Notes: a model not told the origin generated them from the sequence alone. A stretch of 64,000 bases of DNA from CALKXV01 sp965228905 (GCA_965228905.1 CBDDII010000002.1:62001-126000), one strand, 5' to 3'. Shown: positions 8,761 to 17,888, counted from the first letter of the stretch. Made by a program: numbers and translations.

Positions 8761-9903
8761 ATGAGTATTGATCCTGTCGACCTGACCGCGCGGCTTGTGC
8801 GCTGTGCCTCCGTCACCCCCGAAGAAGGGGGGGCGATTGAACTGCTTGAGCGGCTTTTAAGCGATGCGGGCTTCGACTGCGCCCGCGCCGATCGCGGGGG
8901 CATCGCCAACCTGGTCGCGAGATGGGGCGAAAAGGGCGACCCGCGCACCTTCGGCTTCAACGGTCATACGGATGTTGTGCCGCCCGGTGATCCCGCAGAC
9001 TGGTCCGTCGATCCGTTTTCCGCCGAGGTCCGTGACGGCTGGATGTTCGGGCGCGGGACGACCGATATGAAGTCAGGTGTTGCAGCCTTTGTCGCGGCAG
9101 CTGTCAATCTAGTGCAGGACGCACCGCCCGAGGGGGCGATCCTTATCACCATCACAGGGGATGAAGAGGGTGACGCGACGGATGGCACCACCGCGATCCT
9201 CGACCATATGGAGCGCGAAGGCGAAGCCATGTCCGTTTGCCTGGTGGGCGAGCCGACCTGTCCGGAGACCCTGGGCCAGATGATGAAGATCGGGCGGCGC
9301 GGTTCGATGACGGCCTATTTCACGGCGACCGGCGTGCAGGGCCATTCGGCCTATCCGCACCGCGCGCGGAATCCCGTGCCCGCACTGGCCCGGTTGGTTG
9401 ACAGGCTGGCAAGCCACGACCTGGACAACGGAACCGAGCATTTCGACGCCTCGACCCTTGCCGTCACGACCTTCGACACCGGGAACCCGGCCAACAACGT
9501 CATCCCGGCCAGTTGCCGCGCCACGGTGAATATCCGGTTCAATGATGCCCATAGCTCTGAGACCCTGACGAATTGGTTGGAGGACGAGGCCGCGCGTGCC
9601 TCCACCGAAACCGGCATCGACATCGCAATGAGAACGCAGGTGTCGGGCGAGAGTTTTCTGACGCCGCCGGGGCCGCTCTCCGACCTTGTCTCAAGTGCAG
9701 TGGAGGCGGAAACCGGTGTCACGCCCGAGCTTTCCACCTCGGGTGGCACTTCGGATGCGCGTTTCATCAAGGCCCATTGTCCGGTCGTGGAATTTGGCCT
9801 TGTTGGTCAGACCATGCACCAGGTGGATGAGCGGGTCGAAGTGGCCCAAATCCCGGCATTGTCCGCCATTTATCGCCGTATCCTTGAGGGGTATTTCACG
9901 TGA
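8761..9903 (+). CDS. dapE: Succinyl-diaminopimelate desuccinylase
   Basis: M20-family zinc amidohydrolase that removes succinate from N-succinyl-LL-diaminopimelate in lysine and peptidoglycan synthesis. The 380 residues include the metal/catalytic motif GHTDVVPPG (His69, Asp71), RGTTDMKSG, GDEEGDATDG (catalytic Glu pair) and a C-terminal TSGGTSDARF. ATG 8761 is chosen: upstream in-frame starts give a non-homologous extension, while MSIDPVDLTARLVRCASVTPEEGG is the family N-terminus. The GTG of the next gene overlaps its stop by 4 bases. Confidence 0.95.
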   Translation: MSIDPVDLTARLVRCASVTPEEGGAIELLERLLSDAGFDCARADRGGIANLVARWGEKGDPRTFGFNGHTDVVPPGDPADWSVDPFSAEVRDGWMFGRGTTDMKSGVAAFVAAAVNLVQDAPPEGAILITITGDEEGDATDGTTAILDHMEREGEAMSVCLVGEPTCPETLGQMMKIGRRGSMTAYFTATGVQGHSAYPHRARNPVPALARLVDRLASHDLDNGTEHFDASTLAVTTFDTGNPANNVIPASCRATVNIRFNDAHSSETLTNWLEDEAARASTETGIDIAMRTQVSGESFLTPPGPLSDLVSSAVEAETGVTPELSTSGGTSDARFIKAHCPVVEFGLVGQTMHQVDERVEVAQIPALSAIYRRILEGYFT

Positions 9904-10316
9904 TCCGGCAGGCCGGTGCTGCGGATATGGAGGCGGTGCTATCCATTCGCGCTGCCGTCTTCATCGAAGAACAGGGAGTGTCAGAGGCCGAGGAACGCGA
10001 CGGGCGTGATGGCGATGCGTTGCACCTGATCGCTTTCGACGGCGATCTGCCGGTTGGCACGGCGCGGATGCTGATTGATGGAACGACCGGCAAGATTGGG
10101 CGCGTGGCGGTTCTGGCCAGCCATCGCGGCACGGGGCTTGGCAAGGCGATCATCTGTGCGGCGCTTGATCTGTTGCGGAAAGAGGGCCTGGAACGGGCCA
10201 AGCTCGGCTCGCAGACCCATGCCATCGGGTTTTACGAGGGCCTTGGGTTCCGCGTCACCGGGCCGGAATACATGGATGCCGGAATCCCGCACCGGGACAT
10301 GGTGCGCGACTTGTGA
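9900..10316 (+). CDS. GNAT-family N-acetyltransferase
   Basis: A 138-residue acetyl-CoA-dependent acyltransferase. The CoA-binding loop HRGTGLGKA (about residues 76-84), the preceding strand GRVAVL and the C-terminal GFYEGLGFRV are diagnostic. The N-terminal IRAAVFIEEQGV and ERDGRDGDALH resemble the ElaA/YjcF branch. The GTG start overlaps the dapE stop (GTGA at 9900-9903), and its own stop overlaps the next GTG, so dapE, this gene and the DUF2064 gene form one coupled unit. Substrate unknown; acylation of an amino acid or small amine is possible. Confidence 0.85.
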   Translation: MIRQAGAADMEAVLSIRAAVFIEEQGVSEAEERDGRDGDALHLIAFDGDLPVGTARMLIDGTTGKIGRVAVLASHRGTGLGKAIICAALDLLRKEGLERAKLGSQTHAIGFYEGLGFRVTGPEYMDAGIPHRDMVRDL

Positions 10317-10876
10317 GGCGCCAGACGCTGATCGTCATGGTGAAAGAGCCGCGTGCGGGGCGGGTGAAAACGCGCCTTGGTCGCGAGATTGGCATGACGA
10401 ACGCGGCATGGTGGTATCGGCATCAATTGGCACGGACGTTGCGCAATCTGCGCGATCCGCGCTGGAGCCTTGTTCTGGCCGTCAGCCCTGACGCTGCCGT
10501 TGCCAATCGGTGTTTTCCCGCCGGACTGGAGCGCATTCCGCAGGGGGGCGGCGATCTTGGCCAGCGGATGCGAAACGCGCTGATCGCGACCCCCGGTCCG
10601 ACCCTGTTGATCGGTTCCGACATTCCCGGTGTCACAAGAACCCACATAGCCAAGGGCTTCAGGACGCTTGGCGATGCCCGAACCGTGATCGGGCCTGCGA
10701 AGGATGGCGGTTTCTGGCTTGTCGGCCTGAAGCACCCGGCTCAGGCCCCCCAAAACCTGTTCACCGGCACACGGTGGTCCCATTCCGAAACGCTTGCCGA
10801 TACCTTGCCCAGCCTGCCGCATCCTGTTGCCCGCATCGACATGCTGGCCGATGTCGACACGGCGCGTGACCTCTGA
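10313..10876 (+). CDS. DUF2064 / TIGR04282-type glycosyltransferase-like protein
   Basis: A 187-residue protein with the nucleotidyl/glycosyltransferase-A-like fold of the DUF2064 family. Recognisable pieces are VMVKEPRAGRVKTRL at the start, GGDLGQRM, LLIGSDIPGV and GPAKDGGFWLVGL. Homologues occur in arsenosugar clusters and elsewhere; activity is mostly untested. GTG 10313 overlaps the preceding stop by 4 bases (GTGA). No arsenic gene is nearby, so the arsenosugar link is not supported here. Confidence 0.8.
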   Translation: MRRQTLIVMVKEPRAGRVKTRLGREIGMTNAAWWYRHQLARTLRNLRDPRWSLVLAVSPDAAVANRCFPAGLERIPQGGGDLGQRMRNALIATPGPTLLIGSDIPGVTRTHIAKGFRTLGDARTVIGPAKDGGFWLVGLKHPAQAPQNLFTGTRWSHSETLADTLPSLPHPVARIDMLADVDTARDL

Positions 10877-10930
10877 TCCCCCGCACCTTTCCCGCGTGAC
10901 CTTGCCGCGCCTCCGTGCTACCCGGCGAAC

Positions 10931-13189
10931 ATGGCGCAGCTTCCTACCAAGCAGGACATTCTCGACTGGATCAGTGACAATCCGTCGCTGACGTCCAAGC
11001 GCGACATCTCCAAAGCTTTCGGCATCAAGGGATCGGACAAGATCGACCTCAAGCGGATGCTGAAAGAACTGCAGGAGGAGGGCCATCTTGAAAAGCGTCG
11101 CAAGACTTACCGTGATCCCGAGAGCCTTCCGCCGGTGTCCGTGTTGCAGGTCGAGGAACCGACCGCTGACGGTGATCTGACCGCGCGACCGCTGGAATGG
11201 CAGGGTGAGGGGCCCGAGCCTGTCGTCCTGTTGATCATGAAGGCCAGCGATCCGGCACTGGGTGAAGGCGACCGCATTCTTGCGCGACTTCAAAAGGTGA
11301 AGGGCGAGGATCACGCCTACGAAGGCCGTTTGATCCGGCGGATCGGCACCAATCCCCGCAAAATCCTTGGCGTCTTCCGCAAGACCGCCGAGGGTGGGCG
11401 CGTCCTGCCGATTGACAAGGGGGCGGCGCGTGAATGGCTGGTGCCTCCCGGAGCGACCCACGGTGCAAAAGATGGCGAGTTGATCGAGGCCGAACAGTCT
11501 GGTCCGAAGGGTCGAATGGGTCTGCCGCGCGCGCGTGTGATCACGCGCCTTGGCGACCCGTCGCAGCCCCGCGCGGTTTCCTTGATCGCCATTCACCAGC
11601 ACGGGTTGCGCGATGATTTCCCCGACGACGCGGTGGCCGAGGCCGACGCGATGTCGCCCGCCGGGCCGGAGGGGCGCGAAGATCTGCGCGAGATGCCCCT
11701 TGTCACCATCGACCCGGCGGATGCCCGCGACCACGACGATGCGGTCTGGGCCGAGCCGGACACGAACCCCAAGAACAAGGGTGGGCATGTCCTTTGGGTC
11801 GCGATTGCCGATGTGGCGCATTACGTCACCCCCGGTTCCGCACTGGATCGCGAGGCATGGGCGCGGGGCAACTCCACCTACTTCCCGGATCGGGTCGTGC
11901 CCATGCTGCCGGATCGACTGTCGGGTGATCTATGTTCGCTGCACGAAGGGGTCGACCGGGCCTGCGTGGTCGCCCGTATGGTGATCGACGGGCAGGGCGA
12001 GATGATCTCGCACAGCTTTCACCGCGCTATCATGAACTCTGCGGCGTCGTTGAATTATGAAGAGGTGCAAGAGGCGATCGACGGCACGCCGAACGAAAAG
12101 ACAGTACCGTTGCTGGAGCCGGTTCTGAAGCCGCTTTATGCCGCCTATGACGCGCTGTTGAAAGCGCGGGCACGTCGTCAACCGTTGGAACTGGACCTGC
12201 CGGAGCGCCAGATCGTGCTGGACGAGCAGGGCAATGTGAAATCGGTCGCCTTCAAGGAGCGGCTGGATGCGCACCGGCTGATCGAGGAATACATGGTGCT
12301 GGCCAATGTCGCCGCCGCCGAGACCCTGATCGCGAAGAAAACCCCGCATTTGCTGAGGGTTCACGAGGAACCGCCAGTGGAGAAACTGGAAGCCCTGCGC
12401 GAAACCGCCCAGGCTTCGGGGCTTACACTGGCCAAGGGGCAGGTGCTGAAAACGGCCCATCTCAACCGCCTTTTGACCGAGGTGGCCGACCACGACGATG
12501 CGGCAATCATCAACATGGCCGTGCTGCGTTCGATGACGCAAGCCTATTACGCGCCCGAGAATTTCGGGCACTTCGGCCTTGCCCTGAAGGCCTATGCGCA
12601 TTTCACTTCGCCGATCCGGCGTTATGCGGACCTTGTGGTGCACCGCGCGTTGATCCGCGCCCATGGCTGGGGCAAGGACGGTCTGACCGACGCCGAGATC
12701 GAACGCCTGCGCCCAACCGGGGAACAGATTTCCGTGACCGAACGCCGGTCGATGGAGGCCGAGCGTGACACGACCGACCGGTATCTTGCCGCTTACCTTT
12801 CCGACCGTGTCGGCACCGAATTGACGGGCCGGATTTCCGGCATTCAGCGGTTCGGGGCCTTCGTGCAACTGGACGAAACCGGGGCCGACGGGCTGATCCC
12901 GATCCGCGAGATCGGGCGCGAGTATTTCCATTATGATCGCGACAGCCAGACGCTGATGGGTTCGGACACCGGGCTTGAGATCACGGTCGGACAGCGCGTT
13001 CTTGTGCGCCTTGCCGAGGCGACGCCGGTGACCGGTGGCATTATGCTGGAGCTTCTGGAACTTGACGGCAAAGAGCTTCCTTCGGGGGGAGGTCCGGGCC
13101 GGTCGCGCGGACCGACACGGCGCAAGCAATCCAAGGCGCGCAAGAAGGCGGCCAAGACAAAGCGCAAGGTCACCCGCAAGCGCAAGTGA
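10931..13189 (+). CDS. rnr: Ribonuclease R
   Basis: A 3'-5' hydrolytic exoribonuclease able to degrade structured RNA, 752 residues. Order of domains: N-terminal winged-helix segment (LPTKQDILDWISDNPSLTSKRDISKAFG), cold-shock OB folds (about 60-230), RNB catalytic domain with the Asp-rich site TIDPADARDHDDAVW near residue 265, then an S1 domain (RISGIQRFGAFVQLDETGADGLIP), and a very basic tail (RRKQSKARKKAAKTKRK). The ATG lies at 10931 in CGAACATGGCGCAG; the gap to the preceding gene is 54 bases. rppH at 23218 and csp genes at 59-61 kb are other RNA-metabolism genes in the window. Confidence 0.96.
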   Translation: MAQLPTKQDILDWISDNPSLTSKRDISKAFGIKGSDKIDLKRMLKELQEEGHLEKRRKTYRDPESLPPVSVLQVEEPTADGDLTARPLEWQGEGPEPVVLLIMKASDPALGEGDRILARLQKVKGEDHAYEGRLIRRIGTNPRKILGVFRKTAEGGRVLPIDKGAAREWLVPPGATHGAKDGELIEAEQSGPKGRMGLPRARVITRLGDPSQPRAVSLIAIHQHGLRDDFPDDAVAEADAMSPAGPEGREDLREMPLVTIDPADARDHDDAVWAEPDTNPKNKGGHVLWVAIADVAHYVTPGSALDREAWARGNSTYFPDRVVPMLPDRLSGDLCSLHEGVDRACVVARMVIDGQGEMISHSFHRAIMNSAASLNYEEVQEAIDGTPNEKTVPLLEPVLKPLYAAYDALLKARARRQPLELDLPERQIVLDEQGNVKSVAFKERLDAHRLIEEYMVLANVAAAETLIAKKTPHLLRVHEEPPVEKLEALRETAQASGLTLAKGQVLKTAHLNRLLTEVADHDDAAIINMAVLRSMTQAYYAPENFGHFGLALKAYAHFTSPIRRYADLVVHRALIRAHGWGKDGLTDAEIERLRPTGEQISVTERRSMEAERDTTDRYLAAYLSDRVGTELTGRISGIQRFGAFVQLDETGADGLIPIREIGREYFHYDRDSQTLMGSDTGLEITVGQRVLVRLAEATPVTGGIMLELLELDGKELPSGGGPGRSRGPTRRKQSKARKKAAKTKRKVTRKRK

Positions 13190-13291
13190 CGCGGCGAAGG
13201 CAACGCTCCGCCGATCTTTACAGTGTGACTTCCGGGGTTCGACGAATCTCGCTAAGCTGAAAAGAAAACGACAACAGAGCAGGTGCCGCAC

Positions 13292-14551
13292 ATGCGCAAG
13301 ACACTCGCCATTGCCCTTGGGCTTTTGGTGGCCGGGCCGCTGCATTCAGCGCCCGACACTTCCCTAGTTCCCAAATCCCGCCCGGCATCCATTCAGGAGG
13401 GCACGATCGTGCTGGCACAGTCGCAGGTCTCGAACACCAGCTTTCAACGCTGGATCGACGGATTTCGCGGACGTGCACGGGCGGCGGGCATCCGGGATTC
13501 GGTGTTCAACGCCGCCTTTCAGGGGGTGCGCTATCAGCCGGATGTGATCAAGCGGGATCGTAACCAGTCGGAATTCACCAAGCAGATCTGGGAATACCTC
13601 GACAGTGCCGTGTCCGATACGCGCGTCAGCAACGGACGCGCCGCGCTGCGCCAGAACCAGCGATTGTTGTCCGAAATCGAAGCCCGCTATGGCGTTGAGG
13701 CCGAAGTCGTTACTGCCGTCTGGGGCCTGGAAAGTGCCTATGGCTCGTACCGCGGGGACTCGCCCCTGATCGCGTCGCTGGCGACGCTGGCCTTTGATGG
13801 GCGGCGGGGCAGGTTCTTTGAACAGCAGTTGATCGCGGCCCTGAAGATTCTTCAGGCAGGTGATGTTGCGCCGCGCCGCATGACGGGAAGCTGGGCGGGC
13901 GCAATGGGGCACACGCAGTTCATTCCCACCTCTTACCTTGCCTATGCCGTCGACTTTCGTGGCGACGGGCGACGCGACATCTGGTCGGACGATCCGACCG
14001 ACGCACTGGCTTCGACCGCGGCCTACCTGAAGCGGTTCGGTTGGACCAAGGGCCAGCCCTGGGGCGTCGAAGTGACCTTGCCGCGCGGGTTCAACTATTC
14101 ACTGACCGGCGAACGCGTAAAGAAAAGCCCCGCCGAATGGGCCGCCATGGGGGTCAGGGATACGCGCGGACGACAAGTGCCGAACCACGGGCGCGCCTCG
14201 ATCCTCTTGCCGGCGGGTGCGCGCGGTGCGGCCTTCATGATCTTCAACAATTTCCACGTGATCGAACGGTACAACACCGCCGACGCCTATGTGATCGGGG
14301 TGGGCCATCTGTCCGACCGGATCGGTGGTGCCGGTCCCTTGAAATCGGGTTGGCCGCGCGGCGACCGCAACCTGCGCTTTTCCGAAAAGAAGGAAATGCA
14401 GCGCCTGTTGACGGCCCGAGGATACAATACGCAAGGCGTGGATGGCATCATCGGGCCGAACACGATTCAGGCGATCCGGGGCTTTCAATCCAGCCAGGGC
14501 CTTGTCCCGGACGGCTATGCCAGTTTCGAGATCCTGAGACGGCTCAGATAA
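13292..14551 (+). CDS. Lytic murein transglycosylase, MltB family with peptidoglycan-binding domain
   Basis: Cleaves the glycan strands of peptidoglycan in the periplasm, forming 1,6-anhydro ends. The 419 residues begin with a signal peptide (MRKTLAIALGLLVAGPLHS). The SLT_2 domain follows, with the catalytic glutamate in VWGLESAYGSYRGD (about residue 145) and AMGHTQFIPTSYLAYA. A C-terminal peptidoglycan-binding domain (VDGIIGPNTIQAIRGFQ) ends the protein. An in-frame GTG at 13283 exists, but ATG 13292 has a better-spaced GAGCAGG site. The 3' end overlaps the convergent MAPEG gene by 8 bases. Confidence 0.9.
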   Translation: MRKTLAIALGLLVAGPLHSAPDTSLVPKSRPASIQEGTIVLAQSQVSNTSFQRWIDGFRGRARAAGIRDSVFNAAFQGVRYQPDVIKRDRNQSEFTKQIWEYLDSAVSDTRVSNGRAALRQNQRLLSEIEARYGVEAEVVTAVWGLESAYGSYRGDSPLIASLATLAFDGRRGRFFEQQLIAALKILQAGDVAPRRMTGSWAGAMGHTQFIPTSYLAYAVDFRGDGRRDIWSDDPTDALASTAAYLKRFGWTKGQPWGVEVTLPRGFNYSLTGERVKKSPAEWAAMGVRDTRGRQVPNHGRASILLPAGARGAAFMIFNNFHVIERYNTADAYVIGVGHLSDRIGGAGPLKSGWPRGDRNLRFSEKKEMQRLLTARGYNTQGVDGIIGPNTIQAIRGFQSSQGLVPDGYASFEILRRLR

Positions 14552-14924
14552 GCGCGAAGGCAATCATGAAACACCCCAGCAATCCGACGCCATAGGCAAG
14601 GCTCCGGGGGCCGGGAATCGCGACCAGATAGCAGATCGGATAAGCGGCGCGGGCAAGGACGAACAGCATCGCGCCGGTTTCGGCAAGGCCGGTGTTCGCG
14701 CCTTCGACGATCATCGAAAGCAAGGCGAGCGTCAGGAAAATCGGCAGGTTTTCCTGGGTGTTCACCAGGGCTTTCCGCGCCCGTTCCGCCATTACGCTGC
14801 GCGCCGGTTGCTCATCCCGCCCTGCCAAGTGCGTCTTCAGCCCTTCCGTCGGCAGGTACAGCAGCGTCGGCAGGAAAATCGTGGCCATGTAGATCGCGAG
14901 CGCGGCGAGTATCCAGAACAGCAT
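14544..14924 (-). CDS. MAPEG-family membrane protein
   Basis: A 126-residue inner-membrane protein with about four hydrophobic helices. The first helix is MLFWILAALAIYMATIFLPTLL; the family motif appears in ERARKALVNTQENLPIFLTLAL, with the polar residues that bind glutathione in characterised members. ATG 14924 is preceded on the minus strand by CAGGGAGACTGAC, a good binding site; longer starts are antisense to the XRE leader. Role in this organism unknown; possibly glutathione-linked detoxification. It diverges from the XRE regulator 78 bases away. Confidence 0.8.
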   Translation of the reverse strand: MLFWILAALAIYMATIFLPTLLYLPTEGLKTHLAGRDEQPARSVMAERARKALVNTQENLPIFLTLALLSMIVEGANTGLAETGAMLFVLARAAYPICYLVAIPGPRSLAYGVGLLGCFMIAFALI

Positions 14925-15001
14925 GTCAGTCTCCCTGTTTGCTTTGAGGTGTGAGCTATGGTGTGCTGGGAATGAATTCAATTCCCTTGGAAGGAATGGT
15001 C

Positions 15002-15778
15002 ATGAGCGATTTCGGACATGCCCTGAAACATCTTCGCGCCGAGTTGAAACTTGCCCAAAGCGAGTTGGCCGGGGCCGTGGGATCGACACAGCGGCATATT
15101 TCTTTTCTGGAAACCGGACGCTCGCACCCGAGTGCGGAAATGGTGCGGCGGCTGGCGACGGAGTTGAACCTGAACGCGGGCCAGCGTGCTGCACTGTTTG
15201 AGGCGTCGGGGATGAGGAACCCTTTCAAGAAGCGGTCCTTTTCTTCGGAAGAGGTCGGGGTGGCGCTGGACATGATCGAACGGCACGTCCTGTCGAACTG
15301 GCCGTTCCCGGCCTTCGTGCTGGACGAGGATTGGAATCTCTTGCGCACGAACCCAGCCGCCGAAGCCATGCTGGCGGGGTTGACCGACGGGGGCGAGCGC
15401 AACCTGTTCCGACTGTTCCTGTCCGAACAGTTCCGCGCCTTGGTCAGCAACTGGGAATTGGCAAGTGCGGCCGTCTATTTCCGGTTGCAGGCGGGTGCTG
15501 CACGCTCGGAATTCCTGCGCGGCGTGCTGGAAGAAGTGCTTGACCAAGGTGTCTTCGACAAGATGCGGGCGCGGTTGGGGCAGGATGAGATCCCGATCTT
15601 CGTGCCGATCGAATGGGTTCTGCCGAATGGTGCCCGGCTTCGCACCTCGTCGCTGTTGGGTAAGCTGGCCACCGTCCATGACGCGCTGGTCGAAGGGTTC
15701 GACATCGACCTGATGGTGCCGATGGACGAAGACAGCGAAGACGCATTGCGCGGGCTGTTTGGCGATCAGGCCTCGTAG
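15002..15778 (+). CDS. XRE-family regulator with MmyB-like ligand domain
   Basis: A 258-residue DNA-binding regulator. Residues 1-65 are a helix-turn-helix (FGHALKHLRAELKLAQSELA, STQRHISFLETGRSHPSAEM). Residues 95-250 match the MmyB-like ligand-binding domain (WPFPAFVLDEDWNLLRTNPAAE, NLFRLFLSEQFRALVSNW). ATG 15002 is selected because GGAAGGA at 14989-14995 sits 6 bases before it; the in-frame ATGs at 14972 and 14996 and the GTG at 14951 lack a suitable site. It diverges from the MAPEG gene, which is a plausible target. Its end overlaps the convergent tag gene by 13 bases. Confidence 0.85.
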   Translation: MSDFGHALKHLRAELKLAQSELAGAVGSTQRHISFLETGRSHPSAEMVRRLATELNLNAGQRAALFEASGMRNPFKKRSFSSEEVGVALDMIERHVLSNWPFPAFVLDEDWNLLRTNPAAEAMLAGLTDGGERNLFRLFLSEQFRALVSNWELASAAVYFRLQAGAARSEFLRGVLEEVLDQGVFDKMRARLGQDEIPIFVPIEWVLPNGARLRTSSLLGKLATVHDALVEGFDIDLMVPMDEDSEDALRGLFGDQAS

Positions 15779-16338
15779 CACCAACACCCCTGGTGGTGGT
15801 CGATCACCACGCCCACGGCTTGAAGATAGGCATAGATGATTGTCGGCCCGACGAAGGTCATGCCGCGTTTCTTGAGGTCCTTGGAGATCGTCTTGGCCAG
15901 TGGTGTGACGGCGGGAACATCGGCCATAGTTTTCCAATGGTTCTTGATCGGAGTGTCGTCCACATGCGCCCAGAGCCAGTTTGAAAAACTGCCGTATTCG
16001 TTCTGCATTTCCTTGAAGATGCGTGCGTTCTTTCTGGCACCCGGCACCTTTTGGCGATGACGCACGATGGCGGGGTTTTGCAGGGCGGTGTTCAACTCGT
16101 CGTCACTCATCAAGGCCACGCGATCCACGTCAAAACCGTGGAAGACCTCTCGGTAACCTTCGCGCTTTTTCAGTATGGTTTCCCAGGACAGGCCCGCATG
16201 GGCACCTTCGAGAATCAGCATCTCGAACAACTCGCGGTCATCGCGAACCGGCACGCCCCATTCGGTGTCGTGGTAGTGTGCGTAAAGCGTCGAGTGCGAG
16301 CCAAAACAACGCGGTTTATCGTCAATGGGATCTGCCAT
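15766..16338 (-). CDS. tag: DNA-3-methyladenine glycosylase I
   Basis: Excises 3-methyladenine from alkylated DNA to start base-excision repair. The 190 residues have the family length. Motifs: CFGSHSTLYAHYHDTEWGVPV near the N-terminus, ILEGAHAGLSWETILKKRE with the catalytic-site glutamate, FVGPTIIYAYLQAVGVV, and the C-terminal HHQGCWCYEA that completes the zinc site together with the N-terminal Cys. Convergent with the XRE gene with 13 bases of overlap. Confidence 0.95.
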   Translation of the reverse strand: MADPIDDKPRCFGSHSTLYAHYHDTEWGVPVRDDRELFEMLILEGAHAGLSWETILKKREGYREVFHGFDVDRVALMSDDELNTALQNPAIVRHRQKVPGARKNARIFKEMQNEYGSFSNWLWAHVDDTPIKNHWKTMADVPAVTPLAKTISKDLKKRGMTFVGPTIIYAYLQAVGVVIDHHQGCWCYEA

Positions 16339-16400
16339 GCGGCACGCTAACCCGCAGACTTGTCGCCGTCACGCGCCCTGCTGACAGAATCCGTCAGTTG

Positions 16401-16715
16401 CTACATCCGGTCTTCGGCGTCTTTCACGTCGATGCCCAGCATGTCCAATCCGTCTTCCAGGTATTCGGGAAGGCCGGGGATGCCGGAAAGATAGTTTTCG
16501 GTTGGCGCGGTGGCTTCGGCCTCGGCGGCCTCTTTCGCCGCTTGCAATTCGCTTGGGGCAAAGGTTTCCCGCCCCACCCACATCAGTGCGACGAGGCTGG
16601 ATTTCTCGTCGTCGTTCAGGCCCGAGATATATTCTTTCAGATGCGGGCTTTCGGGGCCGTATTCGCGGGCCAGAAAGATGACGCGCACCACTTTCGCATT
16701 CGATATATCAAGCAT
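16401..16715 (-). CDS. DUF3775 protein
   Basis: A 104-residue acidic cytoplasmic protein of the DUF3775 family, known mainly from alphaproteobacteria and of unknown function. Characteristic text is FLAREYGPESPHLKEYI, LNDDEKSSLVALMWVGRE and TENYLSGIPGLPEYLEDGLD. I place the start at ATG 16715 (MLDISNAKVVRVIF); the minus-strand sequence just before it is AAGGAGACGGCA. A longer form to 16787 would run through the FNR-like palindrome at 16774-16787 and is unlikely. Confidence 0.75.
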   Translation of the reverse strand: MLDISNAKVVRVIFLAREYGPESPHLKEYISGLNDDEKSSLVALMWVGRETFAPSELQAAKEAAEAEATAPTENYLSGIPGLPEYLEDGLDMLGIDVKDAEDRM

Positions 16716-16773
16716 TGCCGTCTCCTTCAGCTTTGGAACTCGCTCGATACTAGCTTCACTGAACGCCACCGCC

Positions 16774-16787
16774 TTGAGCCAAGTCAA
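16774..16787. promoter_or_regulatory. FNR-like palindrome in divergent promoter
   Basis: TTGAGCCAAGTCAA fits the TTGA-N6-TCAA core of Crp/FNR-family sites. It lies between the divergent DUF3775 gene (start 16715) and the secreted beta-propeller gene (start 16859), about 65 bases above each. One half-site deviates from TTGAT, so I treat it as a candidate only. Confidence 0.35.
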
Positions 16788-16858
16788 GTTTTCCGATGCG
16801 ATCCGACGTTGACGACTGGTCCGTTCGCGGCGTTACTGAGCGGACAGGAGGATGTGTC

Positions 16859-17623
16859 GTGCTGCGATCCCTTGTCTTTCTTTGTTCCTGCCTTGCCGGT
16901 CCCGCCCTTGCGCTGGACCTGACGCTGACCAACACTTACAGGCTCAATCGTCCTGCCAGCCTTGAATACGATCCCACCTTTTGTGGTCTCTGGATCGCCA
17001 ACGAGGGGCCAGACGCGATTCTGGTCACGCTCGATGGTTTGGAACTGCGCCGGGTGCGGTCCGACATGGGGCGTATTCAGGCGATTGCGTTGGAGGGTAA
17101 CAACCTGATCGTCGCCGATGGCGGCGGGAATTTCCAACGGTTGAGCAAGGATGGCGAGGCGCTCGACGCGCCGTTTCGTGTGGAAGGGGGCTGGGCGGAT
17201 ACCGAAGGCATTGTCGTGGATGACGATGGAAACCTGATTACCGTGGAAGACGACCCCGAATACCTGACCTGGCTTTCGAAGGATGGAAAGATCCTGCGTC
17301 GGATCGACACGATGACGCTTGATCCCCCGTTGAGCGAGGCGCAGGGCATTGCACGCGACCCGCGCACTGGCCATCTGTTGATCGTGGACGATCTGGAGGG
17401 CAGCAACAGCCTTTACGAGTTCGACGCCGAGGGTGAATTCCTGGCCGCCGTGCCCCTGTTCGAATACGGCACCGATCCCGAGGGCATCGCGATCCGGCCC
17501 GGTTCGAACCAGCTTTTCATCGCTTTCGACAGCGGCGCGTCCATCGCAAGTTTCGACTATACCCCGACCCTGCCGGAAGGGGCGCCCGCGCTCGAACCCG
17601 GCGCGGATTGCATGATGTTCTAG
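16859..17623 (+). CDS. Secreted beta-propeller protein, SdiA-regulated-like
   Basis: A 254-residue exported protein. The GTG at 16859 is chosen because AGGAGG at 16847-16852 is 6 bases before it and because it yields a compact signal peptide (VLRSLVFLCSCLAGPALA). The mature part is a series of about 40-residue blade-like repeats with D/N-G turns: SLEYDPTFCGLWIANEG, GRIQAIALEGNNLIVADGG, DTEGIVVDDDGNLITVED, AQGIARDPRTGHLLIVDD, DPEGIAIRPGSNQLFIAFD. This resembles SdiA-regulated/NHL-like propellers. Substrate or binding partner unknown. Confidence 0.7.
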   Translation: MLRSLVFLCSCLAGPALALDLTLTNTYRLNRPASLEYDPTFCGLWIANEGPDAILVTLDGLELRRVRSDMGRIQAIALEGNNLIVADGGGNFQRLSKDGEALDAPFRVEGGWADTEGIVVDDDGNLITVEDDPEYLTWLSKDGKILRRIDTMTLDPPLSEAQGIARDPRTGHLLIVDDLEGSNSLYEFDAEGEFLAAVPLFEYGTDPEGIAIRPGSNQLFIAFDSGASIASFDYTPTLPEGAPALEPGADCMMF

Positions 17624-17640
17624 GTCCGCGGACCCCGAAA

Positions 17641-17829
17641 TCAGCCGTTGTTGCGTTTCTCGATCGTCGTGAACTGCTGCAGGCGCGAGTTGTTGGCCGC
17701 GCTGCGCGGGCGCTTTTGCATGTTCAATGTCTGGGGTCTTGGAAGCTTGTCGCTTTCAATCTGTGCGAAACGTTCAGCCGCCTGTTCGCTTGCCGAATTT
17801 TTCGGGCCGTCGATGACATGTTTGCTCAT
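17641..17829 (-). CDS. Small conserved-looking basic protein
   Basis: A 62-residue protein beginning MSKHVIDGPKNSASEQAAERF. On the minus strand a strong GGAGGAGA sits 4 bases before the ATG at 17829, which is the main support for reality. It is polar and basic, has no signal peptide, membrane span or cysteine pair, and is probably disordered. It lies between the propeller gene and dnaE2, in the dnaE2 direction but downstream of it. Function unknown. Confidence 0.6.
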   Translation of the reverse strand: MSKHVIDGPKNSASEQAAERFAQIESDKLPRPQTLNMQKRPRSAANNSRLQQFTTIEKRNNG

Positions 17830-17888
17830 GATCTCCTCCGGTTATGTGCATCCAGTCTAGCAGGATTTCGTCGTTCCCGCAGGTTTTT

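Noticed and set aside
10232..11821. 529-residue minus-strand frame
   Set aside because: Antisense to DUF2064 and rnr.
14981..14997. ATTCC...GGAAT partial dyad before the XRE gene
   Set aside because: Arms of only five bases and overlapping the ribosome-binding site; likely chance.
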